A stretch of 64,000 bases of DNA from Microbulbifer variabilis ATCC 700307 (GCF_000380565.1 NZ_AQYJ01000019.1:1-64000), one strand, 5' to 3'; counted from the first letter of the stretch, positions 40,403 through 50,623 are shown. Program-made: numbers and translations. The notes: generated from the sequence alone by a model not told the origin.

Positions 40403-42436
40403 TCAGCGGTTTGGTAGCTTAAGGCTGAACTCTACGCCGCTGTTATCGGTGCGGTTGCGAGCCTGCAAGCGACCGCAATGATAGTCAGCGATTAGCTTGG
40501 CGATATGTAATCCGAGACCAAGGTGGCCTGCATTATCACCATCCTTGCGCACAGACACGAGGGAATCGAATAGTTTGTGCGCATAGCCGCTGGGTAGCAG
40601 TGGGCCATCATTGCTCACCGTGATCAGATAACTGTCATCATATGTGTGAGCGGACAAGTGGATATCACTGCCTTCCGGGGCGAAGCTACAGGCATTGTCT
40701 ACCAGTTTGTCCAGTAGTTGCGCAAGTAACTCCGGGGCGCCGTGACAGTGTAACTCTCCCGGGGGCTTATCCAGCGTGAAGTGGTGTTTAGGGTGAGCAT
40801 CGCCATAACACTGGACCATAACTTCAAGGAGGTCGGCGAGATCAAACGTTTCGCGCTCAGCTTGATGGATACTGGCCTCGAGGTTGCTCGCGGCAGAGAG
40901 GCTGTTGAGGATGCTGGAAAGGCGTTCACTGCCGTCTAATGCGCGCTCAGCGTAGCGGCGGCTGTGGGAATCCAGTTCGCCAGCAGAAAGGTTATCCAGG
41001 GAAGAGCGAACTACAGCCAGGGGTGTGCGCAGCTCATGTGAGAGCTTGCTGGCTAATGTGCGCAGGTACTGATGATATTGGTCCAGTTCACCGAGCAGGC
41101 TGGCAAAGGCGCGATTTAGGGCGCCCAGCTCATCGCTGGCCTTTGAATGAGGGAAGTTACCGCGCAACTTGCCGCTTGCGTCTACGGCGTGGCGTGCGGC
41201 GCGGTTCAGTTTGCGTATACGCCAGGATAGCCAGCTGGCATAGCCAAGTAGAAACATCAATGCAGTGGCTGCGGCAGCACAGCTAATCAGCCAAAGCCGG
41301 TGGGCAGCGCCCTCTGTCATGGACTGTATGGCTTCGCCGGATTGAAGCACCAATACCCGACCTAGCATTGGTCGCTCGATTACTTCGTCGGCTCGAGTGA
41401 CAACCGGGACGCTGACAACACCAATGCGTGACTGTAGGGGACCGCCAAACCACTGCTCTTCGGTATCGCGGTTAGGTGCATGACTCAATGGCAACCTATC
41501 CACAGGTAGTGGCGGTAAAGTTTCTCGCGCCAATAACTTGCGGTAAATCCAGCTGCGCAACCAGGGAGTGGTGGTTACCTTCTCGGAGGGCTCTGGCTGC
41601 AGATGCCCGCTGCTTGCGAGAAGGAATCCTTCGTTATCCACTACGGCTAGGCGCAGACTCGGGCGGGCAAAATGATCCAGCTCGGCCTGTAGTTGAGGCA
41701 GGGGGGCTGTCAGGCGACCGGGCTGTCCATCGGAGGGCAATGTGCTGGAACTGCGAACAGGCGCTACACCGTCACTGCGGTTGCGATCCAGGATGCGAAT
41801 TGAAAGGCCTCCCTGAGTTAGATCGTAGGGAAGGGTTAATTCGAGCTGGTAGCCATCAGGAGAGGAGGTCCAGCGTCCGCGCAGGCGCAGCTCACGTTCG
41901 TATCGCCCCTCTCTTGGATTATGCCACATGGCGCTTGTGGTGCCCCGGCTTGCCACTGGCAATATGTAATGCCGGCCACCAGTGAATAGTTCGACAGTAT
42001 CACCACCGGCCAGCAGGCCGGTTCGGGGGTCGCGGTAAGCCGGCGTGGAGTCACTGACAGTCAGAAGCATGAAAACCTGTTCGCTATATTGCCCGAAGGT
42101 TACCTGTGCCAGCGGGTTAAGCTTTTCGTCGAGTAGCTCTCTGGGTTTCAGGCCCAAGGGGCGCCAGTCATCGCCATAGCCATCGACCATCGGGGGCTGT
42201 GAAAGCGGGTTTAGGTAGAGTTGAGCGCCAGGAGGGCGAGCGTGGCGCAGGGGATCAGGGGCAATCAACTGCGGTGCACTGGCTAAACGGGCGGCAATTG
42301 CCGCGGCGGTCGCTTCTAGTGCCTGTAACTGTCCCTGCGCCAGGGCCGCATCCACTTGGCGCAGATACTGGCAGCCGGCCCATGGAAGGGCCAGGGCGAC
42401 AAGGCTGACAAGCAGGAGTTGGCGGCGAAGCTTCAT
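40403..42436 (-). CDS. pdsS: Histidine kinase of the proteobacterial dedicated sortase system (PdsS-type)
   Basis: A 677-residue inner-membrane sensor kinase. Order: N-terminal membrane segment (near 7-22, ending PWAGCQY), a large periplasmic domain whose first part (near 70-220: [22 protein letters not shown]) reads like a CBM9-type carbohydrate-binding fold, a second membrane segment (381-405), HAMP, HisKA with H467 in [13 protein letters not shown], and an ATPase domain with the N-box [11 protein letters not shown] and G2 box GLGLHIAK. The N-terminus and architecture match the family described with class GN sortases. It follows pdsR after 41 bases. The signal is unknown; carbohydrate sensing is inference. 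Confidence 0.72.
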   Translation of the reverse strand: MKLRRQLLLVSLVALALPWAGCQYLRQVDAALAQGQLQALEATAAAIAARLASAPQLIAPDPLRHARPPGAQLYLNPLSQPPMVDGYGDDWRPLGLKPRELLDEKLNPLAQVTFGQYSEQVFMLLTVSDSTPAYRDPRTGLLAGGDTVELFTGGRHYILPVASRGTTSAMWHNPREGRYERELRLRGRWTSSPDGYQLELTLPYDLTQGGLSIRILDRNRSDGVAPVRSSSTLPSDGQPGRLTAPLPQLQAELDHFARPSLRLAVVDNEGFLLASSGHLQPEPSEKVTTTPWLRSWIYRKLLARETLPPLPVDRLPLSHAPNRDTEEQWFGGPLQSRIGVVSVPVVTRADEVIERPMLGRVLVLQSGEAIQSMTEGAAHRLWLISCAAAATALMFLLGYASWLSWRIRKLNRAARHAVDASGKLRGNFPHSKASDELGALNRAFASLLGELDQYHQYLRTLASKLSHELRTPLAVVRSSLDNLSAGELDSHSRRYAERALDGSERLSSILNSLSAASNLEASIHQAERETFDLADLLEVMVQCYGDAHPKHHFTLDKPPGELHCHGAPELLAQLLDKLVDNACSFAPEGSDIHLSAHTYDDSYLITVSNDGPLLPSGYAHKLFDSLVSVRKDGDNAGHLGLGLHIAKLIADYHCGRLQARNRTDNSGVEFSLKLPNR

Positions 42437-42477
42437 GGGCGGTGCTCTTTAAATCTTATGCGCCGAGGCCAAAATTA

Positions 42478-43167
42478 TTAAAGTTGCCAGCGATAACCCA
42501 TACCGTAGGCAGTGCCAATGGAGTTGAACTCTCCGTCCAGGGTCTGGAACTTGCGGCGAATACGCTTCACATGAGACGTGATGGTGTTGTCATCCAGAAC
42601 CACTCGCGCAGCTTCCATAAGTTGGTTGCGCGACTTGACGTGCCCGGGTCTCTTAGCCAGTGCGTGAACTATCCAGAATTCAGTAACGGTCAGGTCTACT
42701 GGCTGTCCATCCCAGTGGCAGTGAAGCCTGGATATATCCAGATCCAATTTACCTTGGGTCAGGCTCTCCCCTTGATCACCTTGGTCTCGCAGAACACTCA
42801 CCCGGCGTAGCAGCGCGTTGATGCGTGCCTGCATGTGCGGCAGAGAAATATCCTTGGTCAGGTAATCGTCGGCACCGAGGCGCAGCCCGGAGATAATATC
42901 CAGCTCCGAATCTCTGGCTGTAAGGAACAGGATTGGCAGGCTAGGTGCCATGGCTCGTAACTCGCGGCACAGTTCGAACCCACCCTCCACTTCGCTGCCT
43001 AGGCCGACATCGATCACAGCGAGGTCCGGCAAACGCTGGCGAAAGGCATCCATAGCCTCAGCTCTCGCACTATAGAGATCGACCCGATAACCGCTGCGGC
43101 GCAGAGCGTCGCGATAATTTTCGGCGATAACGCGTTCGTCTTCGACAATGGCGATAGTTGCACTCAT
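42478..43167 (-). CDS. pdsR: OmpR-type response regulator (PdsR-type)
   Basis: A 229-residue two-domain regulator. The receiver domain has the acidic pocket VEDE near residues 8-11, the phospho-acceptor D53 in LAVIDVGLG, and the lysine in DDYLTKDIS near 106. The C-terminal winged helix carries LTVTEFWIVHALAKRPG and NTITSHVKRIRRKF near 198-211. The partner kinase gene lies just downstream. It matches the response regulator family that accompanies dedicated sortase systems. Target genes are not known from the sequence; pdsO, upstream on the same strand, is one candidate. Confidence 0.72.
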   Translation of the reverse strand: MSATIAIVEDERVIAENYRDALRRSGYRVDLYSARAEAMDAFRQRLPDLAVIDVGLGSEVEGGFELCRELRAMAPSLPILFLTARDSELDIISGLRLGADDYLTKDISLPHMQARINALLRRVSVLRDQGDQGESLTQGKLDLDISRLHCHWDGQPVDLTVTEFWIVHALAKRPGHVKSRNQLMEAARVVLDDNTITSHVKRIRRKFQTLDGEFNSIGTAYGMGYRWQL

Positions 43168-43230
43168 GGCTGATTCCGGCTGCTTCCTTTTTATGGTTGA
43201 GAATCATGCACGAAATTGCGGGTTATTGGC

Positions 43231-43255
43231 AAAAAGGCGGGCGCAGATCGCCCGC
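43231..43255 (-). terminator. Terminator between pdsO and pdsRS
   Basis: On the minus strand, GCGGGCG and CGCCCGC form a perfect 7-pair stem with a 5-base loop, followed by C and TTTTT. It lies 131 bases after the pdsO stop and 64 bases before the pdsR start, so pdsO and pdsRS are likely separate transcripts. Confidence 0.7.
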
Positions 43256-43385
43256 AAGCACAACAGGGTTTCTTTGGAGGGGGGCAGGTGAGCGTATTTG
43301 TAATCCGCCCACCTGATACCAGTGCATTTTATATCTTGACTTACGATAGCGGATTTACAGTCCGCTAGGGCCCGCCGATGCAGGT

Positions 43386-44072
43386 TCAGAAACTGCCGGC
43401 AACAGATTCCGGCATAGAGAAACGGATGTCTACCCGGCGTTCCATCGCATAGGCATCTACATCGCCGCGAGTCGCCTGGGAATAAGTGGAGCCCATAGCG
43501 CGGCGATTTATACGGGAGGCGTCGATACCCAGAGATACCAGAGCCTGTTCCACACTCAGGGCGCGCTGGTCTGACAGCACGTTGTTGTAGCCATCACTAC
43601 CCCGAGGGTCGGCATGGCCCTCCAGTTGAATTTGCAGGTGCGGGTGGCGCTTGAGGAAATCGGCCATGGCACCCAATTGTTGGAGTTGGCCCTCCTGAAG
43701 CTCGTCTTCTCCGGTGGTAAACAGCATTTGGAATTGGAGGGAATCCAGTGCCAGTTGGCTGGCATCGTTCGCGGACAGTCGAGCCGCATCCAATTGCTGT
43801 GCCAGGTTGCTGAGCCCTGCACGGCTCTCTGTCAGTTGTGTTGCCAGCATATCTGCCTCGTCTGCTTGCTTGATCTGCTCGCCGAGCCAAGCCCCGCCGA
43901 GTGCTCCAGCGATAAATCCAACCGGTCCACCAACGGCTGCGCCGGCAACCGCTGCTGAAGTAAAGACCGTGGCCTGTTTGGCCGGGGTCAGATTTGATTC
44001 ATTGTGTTCCTTTGCCTGGGCACCGGAAGCGATCAGGGAAGTCAGGGCTGCTACCAATAACGCTTTTTTCAT
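43386..44072 (-). CDS. pdsO: OmpA-family protein of the dedicated sortase system (PdsO-type)
   Basis: A 228-residue exported protein. Signal peptide near residues 1-20 (ending SGAQA), then a glycine-zipper segment (near 36-66, AAVAGAAVGGPVGFIAGALG) that could insert in a membrane, a short coiled region (near 75-100), and an OmpA-like peptidoglycan-binding domain near 110-225 (IQLEGHADPRGSDGYN, LSDQRALSVEQALVSLGI, INRRAMGST). This matches the OmpA-like protein described as part of dedicated sortase systems. GGAG lies upstream of the start. In such systems a sortase and its substrate are expected nearby; neither is found here. Confidence 0.72.
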   Translation of the reverse strand: MKKALLVAALTSLIASGAQAKEHNESNLTPAKQATVFTSAAVAGAAVGGPVGFIAGALGGAWLGEQIKQADEADMLATQLTESRAGLSNLAQQLDAARLSANDASQLALDSLQFQMLFTTGEDELQEGQLQQLGAMADFLKRHPHLQIQLEGHADPRGSDGYNNVLSDQRALSVEQALVSLGIDASRINRRAMGSTYSQATRGDVDAYAMERRVDIRFSMPESVAGSF

Positions 44073-44233
44073 TGCTTTTCTCCTTGGGGGCTTTTTTTCT
44101 TACTCGTTGGGGTCGGGGTGTTCCCGGCCCGTTTGAGTGTTATTAAAAAGCCTCATGGAGGCGCTGGCGTGGCGCTGCAGTGGCAAACTGCAGAGCAAAT
44201 ATGGCGAAATGTGGCAGGTGGCCAAGTGGCCAG

Positions 44234-44371
44234 TTACAGCAGGCGACGGTAGCGCCGGTCGCGAGGTGAATCCACTCGAACTCGGACTCGCCGGGGACGG
44301 GGACCGCGCATCACTGCTATATAGAGCACAATCGCCAGTGCCAGAGCAATAATTAAAGCGTTAATGGTCAT
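44234..44371 (-). CDS. Small membrane ORF of 45 residues
   Basis: The ATG at 44371 follows GGGGAG by 7 bases and the frame ends with TAA at 44234. The product opens MTINALIIALALAIVLYIAV, a single hydrophobic helix of about 17 residues, followed by MRGPRPRRVRVRVDSPRD and RRYRRLL, an arginine-rich tail. The hydrophobic segment with a positive flank predicts an inner-membrane peptide with the tail in the cytoplasm. It is on the same strand as pdsO-pdsR-pdsS and 161 bases upstream of pdsO. No LPXTG-like motif is present. No known small-protein family was recognised. Confidence 0.6.
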   Translation of the reverse strand: MTINALIIALALAIVLYIAVMRGPRPRRVRVRVDSPRDRRYRRLL

Positions 44372-44546
44372 CCTTTATCTCCCCGCGCCACCTGATCCGT
44401 GGGACGCGTGACTAGCTCATTGCTAGTATAGGCTCGCAGGCACTATGTCGTAGGGCCGCGGACTCCTCCTGATCTTCCAAAGTTACTGTTGAATTGCGGT
44501 AGACTTGCCGTCCAAATGATCCTACCTATTGCCAGGAGTTGAAGTT

Positions 44547-46157
44547 TTGTCCCAGCAGCCCCCTGTTCAGCAGCAACCCGTTGAAAAATCTGGCGCCTCG
44601 CGACTGCTGCGTGGTAGCTCAGTGGTTGGCGCTGCGACAATGCTGTCACGGATTGCCGGTCTGGCGCGGGATATGGCTCTGGCCCGCTTTGCTGGGGCGG
44701 GAGATGCCGCCGATGCCTTCTTTGTCGCTTTCAAAATTCCCAACTTCTTTCGTCGCCTGTTTGCTGAGGGGGCATTTGCCCAGGCGTTTGTGCCAGTACT
44801 AGCTGAATACCGCCAAAAAGGGGGAGTAGCGGCGGCAAGGGAGCTGAACGACAGGGTTGCCGGTGCTCTGGGTGGAGTGCTGCTGCTAGTGACCCTGTTT
44901 GGGGTGCTGTTCGCGCCAATAGTGACGGGTATTTTTGCTTTTGGTTGGTGGTGGGACGGCAGTGAGCGGGAGAAGTTCGATCTAGCTGCAGATATGTTAC
45001 AGATTACTTTTCCCTACCTGATGCTGATTTCCCTCGCCGGATTTACCGGCGCAATCCTGAATACCTTTGACCGTTTTGCGATTCCAGCACTGACTCCGGT
45101 AATGTTGAATTTGGTATTGATCGGGGCTGCGACGGTGGCCACTTCCTGGTTTGATCCGCAAATCTTGGCGCTTGCCTGGGGGGTGTTTGTGGCTGGAGTT
45201 GTGCAACTACTGTTCCAGTTGCCTTTCCTGGCCCGAGAGGGTTTGCTGCCAAGACCCAAATGGGATTGGAGTCATCCCGGGGTGCGCAAGGTCCTGCGCC
45301 TAATGGCTCCGGCCATATTTGGGGTTTCGGTTACCCAGATCAGTTTGGTTTTGGATACACTGCTCGCGTCATTCCTTCCCAGCGGCAGTGTATCCTGGTT
45401 GTACTTTTCTGACCGCCTTACAGAATTGCCTCTGGGAGTATTTGGGGTTGCCGTGGCCACGGTGATACTGCCGAATCTCTCGCGCCAGCACAGTGATGGG
45501 GACCCTCGCCGTTTTCGACACACCCTCGACTGGGCATTACGCAGCGTCACTCTGATCTCCCTGCCTGCGGCAGTAGCCCTGATTGTACTGGCTGAGCCCT
45601 TGCTGACCACGCTGTTCCAATACGGAGAGATGCAACCGCGAGATATGCAGATGGCGGCTTGGTCCCTGCGCGCCTATGCCATGGGGCTCTTGGCCTTTAT
45701 GTTGATCAAAGTTTTGGCACCCGGCTACTTTGCACGCCAGGATACTTATACTCCAGTTCGTTTTGGGTTAATTGCGATTTCGGCCAAGATGGTTTTGAGC
45801 CTCTTATTTGTCATTCCGCTGAATCACTATTTCAAGCTGGGTCATATGGGGCTGGCCCTTGCCACTGCCTGCCAGGCGGCTATTAATGCTTGGCTATTGT
45901 ACAAGGGGCTGCGCAGGGATGACGTCTATACCCCTGAAGCCGGTTGGGTGGGTTATTTGTTGCGCCTTGTAGTAGCGAATCTGCTCATGGTGGCAGTATT
46001 GCTCGGGGTGCTGCATTTCTGGAGCGGTTGGAGTGAGTGGGGTTGGTTTACTAGGGCTTGGCGTATGGGCCTGTTGGTTGCGGCTGGAGGCCTGACTTAT
46101 CTCCTGGTGCTGCTTGCATCGGGCTTGCGCCCGCGCCATTTCCGCGCGACGAGTTAA
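44547..46157 (+). CDS. murJ: Lipid II flippase
   Basis: MurJ moves lipid II across the inner membrane for peptidoglycan synthesis. The 536 residues show about 14 membrane segments and the N-terminal family core SRIAGLARDMALARFAGAG (near 39-57) with FFVAFKIPNFFRRLFAEGAF, given here as KIPNFFRRLFAEGAF (near 68-82). The start is judged to be TTG at 44547, 8 bases after AGGAG; no ATG fits. The N-terminal tail before the first helix is longer than in E. coli. It is normally adjacent to rpsT; here the Pds locus separates them. Confidence 0.95.
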   Translation: MSQQPPVQQQPVEKSGASRLLRGSSVVGAATMLSRIAGLARDMALARFAGAGDAADAFFVAFKIPNFFRRLFAEGAFAQAFVPVLAEYRQKGGVAAARELNDRVAGALGGVLLLVTLFGVLFAPIVTGIFAFGWWWDGSEREKFDLAADMLQITFPYLMLISLAGFTGAILNTFDRFAIPALTPVMLNLVLIGAATVATSWFDPQILALAWGVFVAGVVQLLFQLPFLAREGLLPRPKWDWSHPGVRKVLRLMAPAIFGVSVTQISLVLDTLLASFLPSGSVSWLYFSDRLTELPLGVFGVAVATVILPNLSRQHSDGDPRRFRHTLDWALRSVTLISLPAAVALIVLAEPLLTTLFQYGEMQPRDMQMAAWSLRAYAMGLLAFMLIKVLAPGYFARQDTYTPVRFGLIAISAKMVLSLLFVIPLNHYFKLGHMGLALATACQAAINAWLLYKGLRRDDVYTPEAGWVGYLLRLVVANLLMVAVLLGVLHFWSGWSEWGWFTRAWRMGLLVAAGGLTYLLVLLASGLRPRHFRATS

Positions 46158-46269
46158 GGTCTTCAGGCGTAAATGTCTTTGTCCGGCGGTAAATATGAGC
46201 GACCACTGGCCGCCAAGTGGGAATCCGCTATACTGTGCGGCTCGATTTTGTGAGGATGGGAAGATCGTT

Positions 46270-47259
46270 TTGGCCCAGGAGCGCGAACTAATCCGCGGGT
46301 TGCACAACCTGCGCCCCCGCCACCGGGGAAGCGTGGCGACGATCGGCTCGTTCGACGGTGTGCATCTCGGTCACCAGGCAATAATTTCGCAGTTAGGGCA
46401 GCGTGCGCTGGAACAAGGTCTGCCCTCAGTGGCGATTATTTTCGAGCCTCAACCCCACGAATTTTTTTCTAGCGATAAAGCCCCCGCGCGACTGATGCGT
46501 TTTAAGGAAAAAGTGCTGGCGCTATTCGAGGCTGGTGTCGACCGAGTTCTGTGTCTTCAGTTTAATGAAACCCTGCGCAACCTCAGCGCCGAGGCATTTG
46601 TCCGGCATATACTGCTCGACGGACTGGACATTCGCCACCTGGTAGTTGGCGATGATTTCCGTTTTGGCTGCGATCGCAGTGGCGATTATGTTCTGTTACA
46701 AAAAATGGGGGAGCAGCACGGGTTTACCGTTGAAGATACGGCAACCTTGGAAATACGTGGGGCCCGGGTTAGCAGCACCCGCATCCGTGAGGCCCTGCAG
46801 CGGGGGGATTTTGAGCTGGCACAGGCACTACTGGGCAAACCCTACCGGATTACCGGCCGGGTTGCCCCAGGTCGCGCCCTGGGACGTCAGTTGGGCGCGC
46901 CTACAGCCAATGTCCGCTTGCGCCGCTACCGCTCCCCATTGGTGGGAGTTTATACGGTTCGTACCACTGCCACTGACGGTAGAGATATGGCCTGTGGATA
47001 TACGGAACTGGATGGCGTAGCGAACGTAGGCTTCCGCCCGACAGTCGAAGGTGAAGGTGCCAGGCCGCTACTGGAGGTTAACCTGTTCGACTTTAGTGGC
47101 GATCTATATGGTCGTGAATTGGCGGTAGAGTTCTGCCATAAATTGCGCGATGAGGAAAAATTTGCCTCTCTGGATATCCTCAAGGCCCGCATTGCCGAGG
47201 ATATTGATAATGCCAAGTGTTGGTTCGAGCAAAACCCCCGAAAAACTGACAAGAAATAA
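46270..47259 (+). CDS. ribF: Riboflavin kinase / FAD synthetase
   Basis: A bifunctional enzyme making FMN and FAD. The N-terminal adenylyltransferase domain starts LIRGLHNLRPRHRGSVATIG and GSFDGVHLGHQ (near residues 27-37); the C-terminal riboflavin kinase domain shows GRALGRQLGAPTANV near 205-219 and the beta-barrel around GVYTVRT. The start is judged to be TTG at 46270 with GGAAG upstream; an in-frame ATG at 46114 would overlap murJ and adds sequence not found in the family. It leads into ileS, as in most gammaproteobacteria. Confidence 0.93.
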   Translation: MAQERELIRGLHNLRPRHRGSVATIGSFDGVHLGHQAIISQLGQRALEQGLPSVAIIFEPQPHEFFSSDKAPARLMRFKEKVLALFEAGVDRVLCLQFNETLRNLSAEAFVRHILLDGLDIRHLVVGDDFRFGCDRSGDYVLLQKMGEQHGFTVEDTATLEIRGARVSSTRIREALQRGDFELAQALLGKPYRITGRVAPGRALGRQLGAPTANVRLRRYRSPLVGVYTVRTTATDGRDMACGYTELDGVANVGFRPTVEGEGARPLLEVNLFDFSGDLYGRELAVEFCHKLRDEEKFASLDILKARIAEDIDNAKCWFEQNPRKTDKK

Positions 47260-47292
47260 TTTATTTTCTACTAGAGCTGAAGTAGACACCCA

Positions 47293-50097
47293 ATGACTGA
47301 TTATAAAGCGACCCTGAATTTGCCTGAGACCGACTTTCCCATGCGTGGCAACCTGCCGCAGCGTGAGCCGGCAATTCTGAAAAAATGGCAGGACAATAAG
47401 CTCTATGAAAAAATTCGCGAGGCACGTGCCGGGCGTGAACAGTTTATTCTGCACGATGGCCCTCCCTATGCGAATGGTGACATCCATATTGGTCACTCAG
47501 TCAACAAAATTCTCAAAGACATTATTATCAAGTCGAAAACCTTGAGTGGTTTTGATGCTCCCTATGTTCCGGGGTGGGATTGTCACGGCCTGCCGATCGA
47601 GCACAGGGTAGAGAAAAAAATTGGTAAGGCCGGCACCAAGGTAGACTTTAAGACTTTCCGCCAAAAGTGCCGCGAGTACGCTGCCAAACAGGTGGAAGGG
47701 CAGAGGAAAGATTTCATTCGCCTGGGGGTGTTCGGCGAGTGGGATAACCCCTACCGCACTATGGATTTTCAATTTGAGGGCGATATTATCCGCGCCCTCG
47801 GACGTGTGGTGAAGAACGGCCATTTGGCACGCGGCTTCAAACCTGTCTACTGGAGTGTTGTGGGTGGCTCAGCCCTGGCAGAAGCGGAAGTGGAATACCA
47901 GGATAAAACTTCCTACTCCATTGATGTTTGCTACCCAGTGAGTGAAGAGGCCGCCCTGGCTATTGCGGACGCCGCCGGAGGCCATGCCGGTGACGGTCCT
48001 TTATCTGTGGTTATCTGGACAACGACACCTTGGACCCTGCCTTCGAGCCAGGCTGTTTCTGTGAATGTTGAGCTGGAATACGTGGTTGTTCAGACTGGCG
48101 ATCGCCGTCTGCTGGTTGCTGAAGCCCTTCAGGAAACTGTACTGAGCCGTGCCGGTTTGAAGGGTGAGGTGGTTGGTCGTATCCGCGGTGCGGCTCTGGA
48201 GCACTTGAAAGTACATCACCCCTTTTACGATAAGTTACTGCCGATCGTCCTTGGTGATCATGTTACAACGGATGCCGGTACCGGCTGTGTACACACGGCA
48301 CCGGATCACGGGCCGGACGACTTCCAGGTGGGTAAGCGCTATGGTATCGAGACTCTCAATTACATCGATAATAACGGTGTATATCGCGATAGTGTGCCGT
48401 TGTTTGCCGGTGAGCATGTCTACAAGGTTGACGATAAAATTGTCGCCCTTCTAAAGGAGCGTGGTGTACTACTACACCAGGATAAATTGGAGCACAGCTA
48501 TCCGCACTGTTGGCGTACCAAGACCCCACTGATCTACCGCGCGACGCCCCAGTGGTTTATCAGTATGCAGCAAAACGATCTACTGGAGCAGGCACAAAAA
48601 GCAGCTGATGACGTGCAGTGGATACCCGGTTGGGGTAAAGCCCGTATAGACGCCATGCTGGACGGTAGCCCGGATTGGTGTATTTCCCGCCAGCGCACCT
48701 GGGGTGTGCCGATCGCGTTGTTTGTGAATAAAGAAACCCATGAGCTGCACCCAGATACCCCAGCACTAATGGACAAAGTCGCTGAGAAGGTAGATGTTGC
48801 AGGTATGGATGTCTGGTTTGACCTGGATCCCAGTGAACTGCTGGGTGATGACGCCGATCAATATGAGAAAGTGACAGACACTCTCGATGTGTGGTTCGAT
48901 TCAGGTGTAACTCACTACGCTGTTTTGGAGCGCCGTGAAGGACTGCGTTTCCCTGCTGATCTGTATCTGGAGGGCTCTGACCAGCATCGCGGATGGTTCC
49001 AGTCCTCCCTCAAGACCTCTATCGCCATCAACGATTGCGCCCCCTACAAGCAGGTGTTGACTCATGGTTTCACCGTGGATGCCCAGGGACGCAAAATGTC
49101 AAAGTCTATTGGCAATACCGTTGCGCCCCTGGATGTGATTAACAAGCTGGGTGCTGATGTTCTACGACTGTGGGTGTCGGCCACGGATTTTAGTGGTGAA
49201 ATGGCTGTCTCCGATGAGATTTTAAAACGCACAGCTGATTCCTATCGCCGTTTGCGCAATACGGCGCGCTTTTTCCTATCCAATCTGGCAGGTTTTGATC
49301 CGGCAAAAGATTTACTCCCTGAGGATGAGCTATTGGCTCTGGACCGCTGGGCTCTCGACAAGGCAGCGCGCCTGCAGGATGAGATCCTGGTTGCCTATGA
49401 CAACTACCAGTTCCACCAGATTTATCAGAAGTTGCATAACTTCTGCGTAGTGGATATGGGCGGTTTCTATCTGGATATCATCAAGGATCGCCAGTACACC
49501 ACCAAGGAAGACAGTGCCGCGCGCCGCTCTGCTCAAACAGCCCTTTATCATATTGTGCAGGCTTTTGTACGTTGGATAGCCCCTATCCTTAGCTTTACTG
49601 CAGAAGAGCTTTGGCAATTCATTCCTGGTGCCAATGCCGATAGCGTATTTATCGAAGAGTGGTACCCATTGCCTAAACTGCCGGTTGAGGCAGGTAAGGG
49701 GGCGGATTATTGGGCTGCTATTGCCGAGGTAAAAACAGCGGTTAACAAGGTGCTGGAGGAACAGCGTGGGGCTGGCGCCATAGGTGGGTCCCTGCAGGCA
49801 GCGGTGACCCTCTATGCGAGTGATGACCTGCGCGAGAAATTACTGGAGTTGGAGAATGAGCTGCGTTTTGTGCTGATTTGTTCCTCTACTTCGGTTCAGC
49901 CTCTCAGTGATGCGGCCGGTGCTGAAGCCACCGAAATGGAGGGTTTAAAGGTTAGCGTAAGTAAGGTTGATCACCCCAAGTGTGCGCGCTGCTGGCATTA
50001 CCGTGCTGATGTGGGCGGAAACAGTGATTACCCGGATATTTGTGGGCGCTGCGTGGAAAACGTAGCTGGCGAAGGTGAGGTGAGGCACTATGCCTAA
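47293..50097 (+). CDS. ileS: Isoleucyl-tRNA synthetase
   Basis: A class I synthetase of 934 residues. The HIGH motif is in [12 protein letters not shown] near residues 57-68 and KMSKS in [11 protein letters not shown] near 602-607. The editing (CP1) domain lies between them, with [10 protein letters not shown] near 242-251 and the aspartate-bearing [12 protein letters not shown] zinc-binding C-terminus has CARCWHYR and CGRCVENV. It overlaps lspA by 8 bases. The sequence fits the bacterial mupirocin-sensitive type, but that is not testable here. Confidence 0.98.
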   Translation: MTDYKATLNLPETDFPMRGNLPQREPAILKKWQDNKLYEKIREARAGREQFILHDGPPYANGDIHIGHSVNKILKDIIIKSKTLSGFDAPYVPGWDCHGLPIEHRVEKKIGKAGTKVDFKTFRQKCREYAAKQVEGQRKDFIRLGVFGEWDNPYRTMDFQFEGDIIRALGRVVKNGHLARGFKPVYWSVVGGSALAEAEVEYQDKTSYSIDVCYPVSEEAALAIADAAGGHAGDGPLSVVIWTTTPWTLPSSQAVSVNVELEYVVVQTGDRRLLVAEALQETVLSRAGLKGEVVGRIRGAALEHLKVHHPFYDKLLPIVLGDHVTTDAGTGCVHTAPDHGPDDFQVGKRYGIETLNYIDNNGVYRDSVPLFAGEHVYKVDDKIVALLKERGVLLHQDKLEHSYPHCWRTKTPLIYRATPQWFISMQQNDLLEQAQKAADDVQWIPGWGKARIDAMLDGSPDWCISRQRTWGVPIALFVNKETHELHPDTPALMDKVAEKVDVAGMDVWFDLDPSELLGDDADQYEKVTDTLDVWFDSGVTHYAVLERREGLRFPADLYLEGSDQHRGWFQSSLKTSIAINDCAPYKQVLTHGFTVDAQGRKMSKSIGNTVAPLDVINKLGADVLRLWVSATDFSGEMAVSDEILKRTADSYRRLRNTARFFLSNLAGFDPAKDLLPEDELLALDRWALDKAARLQDEILVAYDNYQFHQIYQKLHNFCVVDMGGFYLDIIKDRQYTTKEDSAARRSAQTALYHIVQAFVRWIAPILSFTAEELWQFIPGANADSVFIEEWYPLPKLPVEAGKGADYWAAIAEVKTAVNKVLEEQRGAGAIGGSLQAAVTLYASDDLREKLLELENELRFVLICSSTSVQPLSDAAGAEATEMEGLKVSVSKVDHPKCARCWHYRADVGGNSDYPDICGRCVENVAGEGEVRHYA

Positions 50098-50617
50098 GTC
50101 CAATCTTCTTCTAGGGCACCCCTGGCGTTGGTATTGGCTGGCGCTGGTGGTGGTGGCTCTGGATGTGGTTACTAAAGTATGGGCTGTGGATATGTTTATG
50201 CACGGCCCGGCGATGCAGATAATCCCGGGCTTACTGCAATTTACCTATGCAGAAAACTATGGTGCAGCTTTCAGTTTATTGGCTGACGCTGGAGGTTGGC
50301 AGCGCTGGTTCTTTGGCATTATCGCTTTGGGCTTTAGTGTTGTGGTTACTATCTGGTTATGGCGACTGCCCTCTAGGAAACGTTGGGAACCCTGTGCCCT
50401 GGCGCTAATCCTTGGCGGTGCTCTGGGTAATTTGTGGGACCGTATTTTATTGGGCTATGTGCGAGACTTTATTTCCGTTTATTACGGCAACTGGCACTTC
50501 CCAGTATTTAATGTAGCGGATATGGGTATCAGTATCGGCGCGGCCATGCTGGTTATCGAGCTGCTTTTTTTTGCGGAAAAAGACAGCGATAAAGCAAAAA
50601 ATAATGCGGAAATTTAA
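50090..50617 (+). CDS. lspA: Lipoprotein signal peptidase
   Basis: LspA cleaves signal peptides of diacylglyceryl prolipoproteins in the inner membrane. The 175 residues contain four membrane segments and the two catalytic aspartates, in [16 protein letters not shown] (near 115-130) and FNVADMGIS (near 141-149), with the conserved NYGAAFSL near 55-62. It starts inside the last codons of ileS, so it is translationally coupled. fkpB follows six bases after its stop. Confidence 0.97.
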   Translation: MPKSNLLLGHPWRWYWLALVVVALDVVTKVWAVDMFMHGPAMQIIPGLLQFTYAENYGAAFSLLADAGGWQRWFFGIIALGFSVVVTIWLWRLPSRKRWEPCALALILGGALGNLWDRILLGYVRDFISVYYGNWHFPVFNVADMGISIGAAMLVIELLFFAEKDSDKAKNNAEI

Positions 50618-50623
50618 TAAACT

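Noticed and set aside
44234-44371. The small membrane ORF as a sortase substrate tail
   Set aside because: A hydrophobic helix with a basic tail resembles a sorting signal, but no LPXTG-like motif precedes the helix and there is no exported domain.
46114-46269. N-terminal extension of ribF from an upstream ATG
   Set aside because: It overlaps the end of murJ, is cysteine- and arginine-rich unlike RibF, and lies before a good ribosome-binding site for the TTG at 46270.
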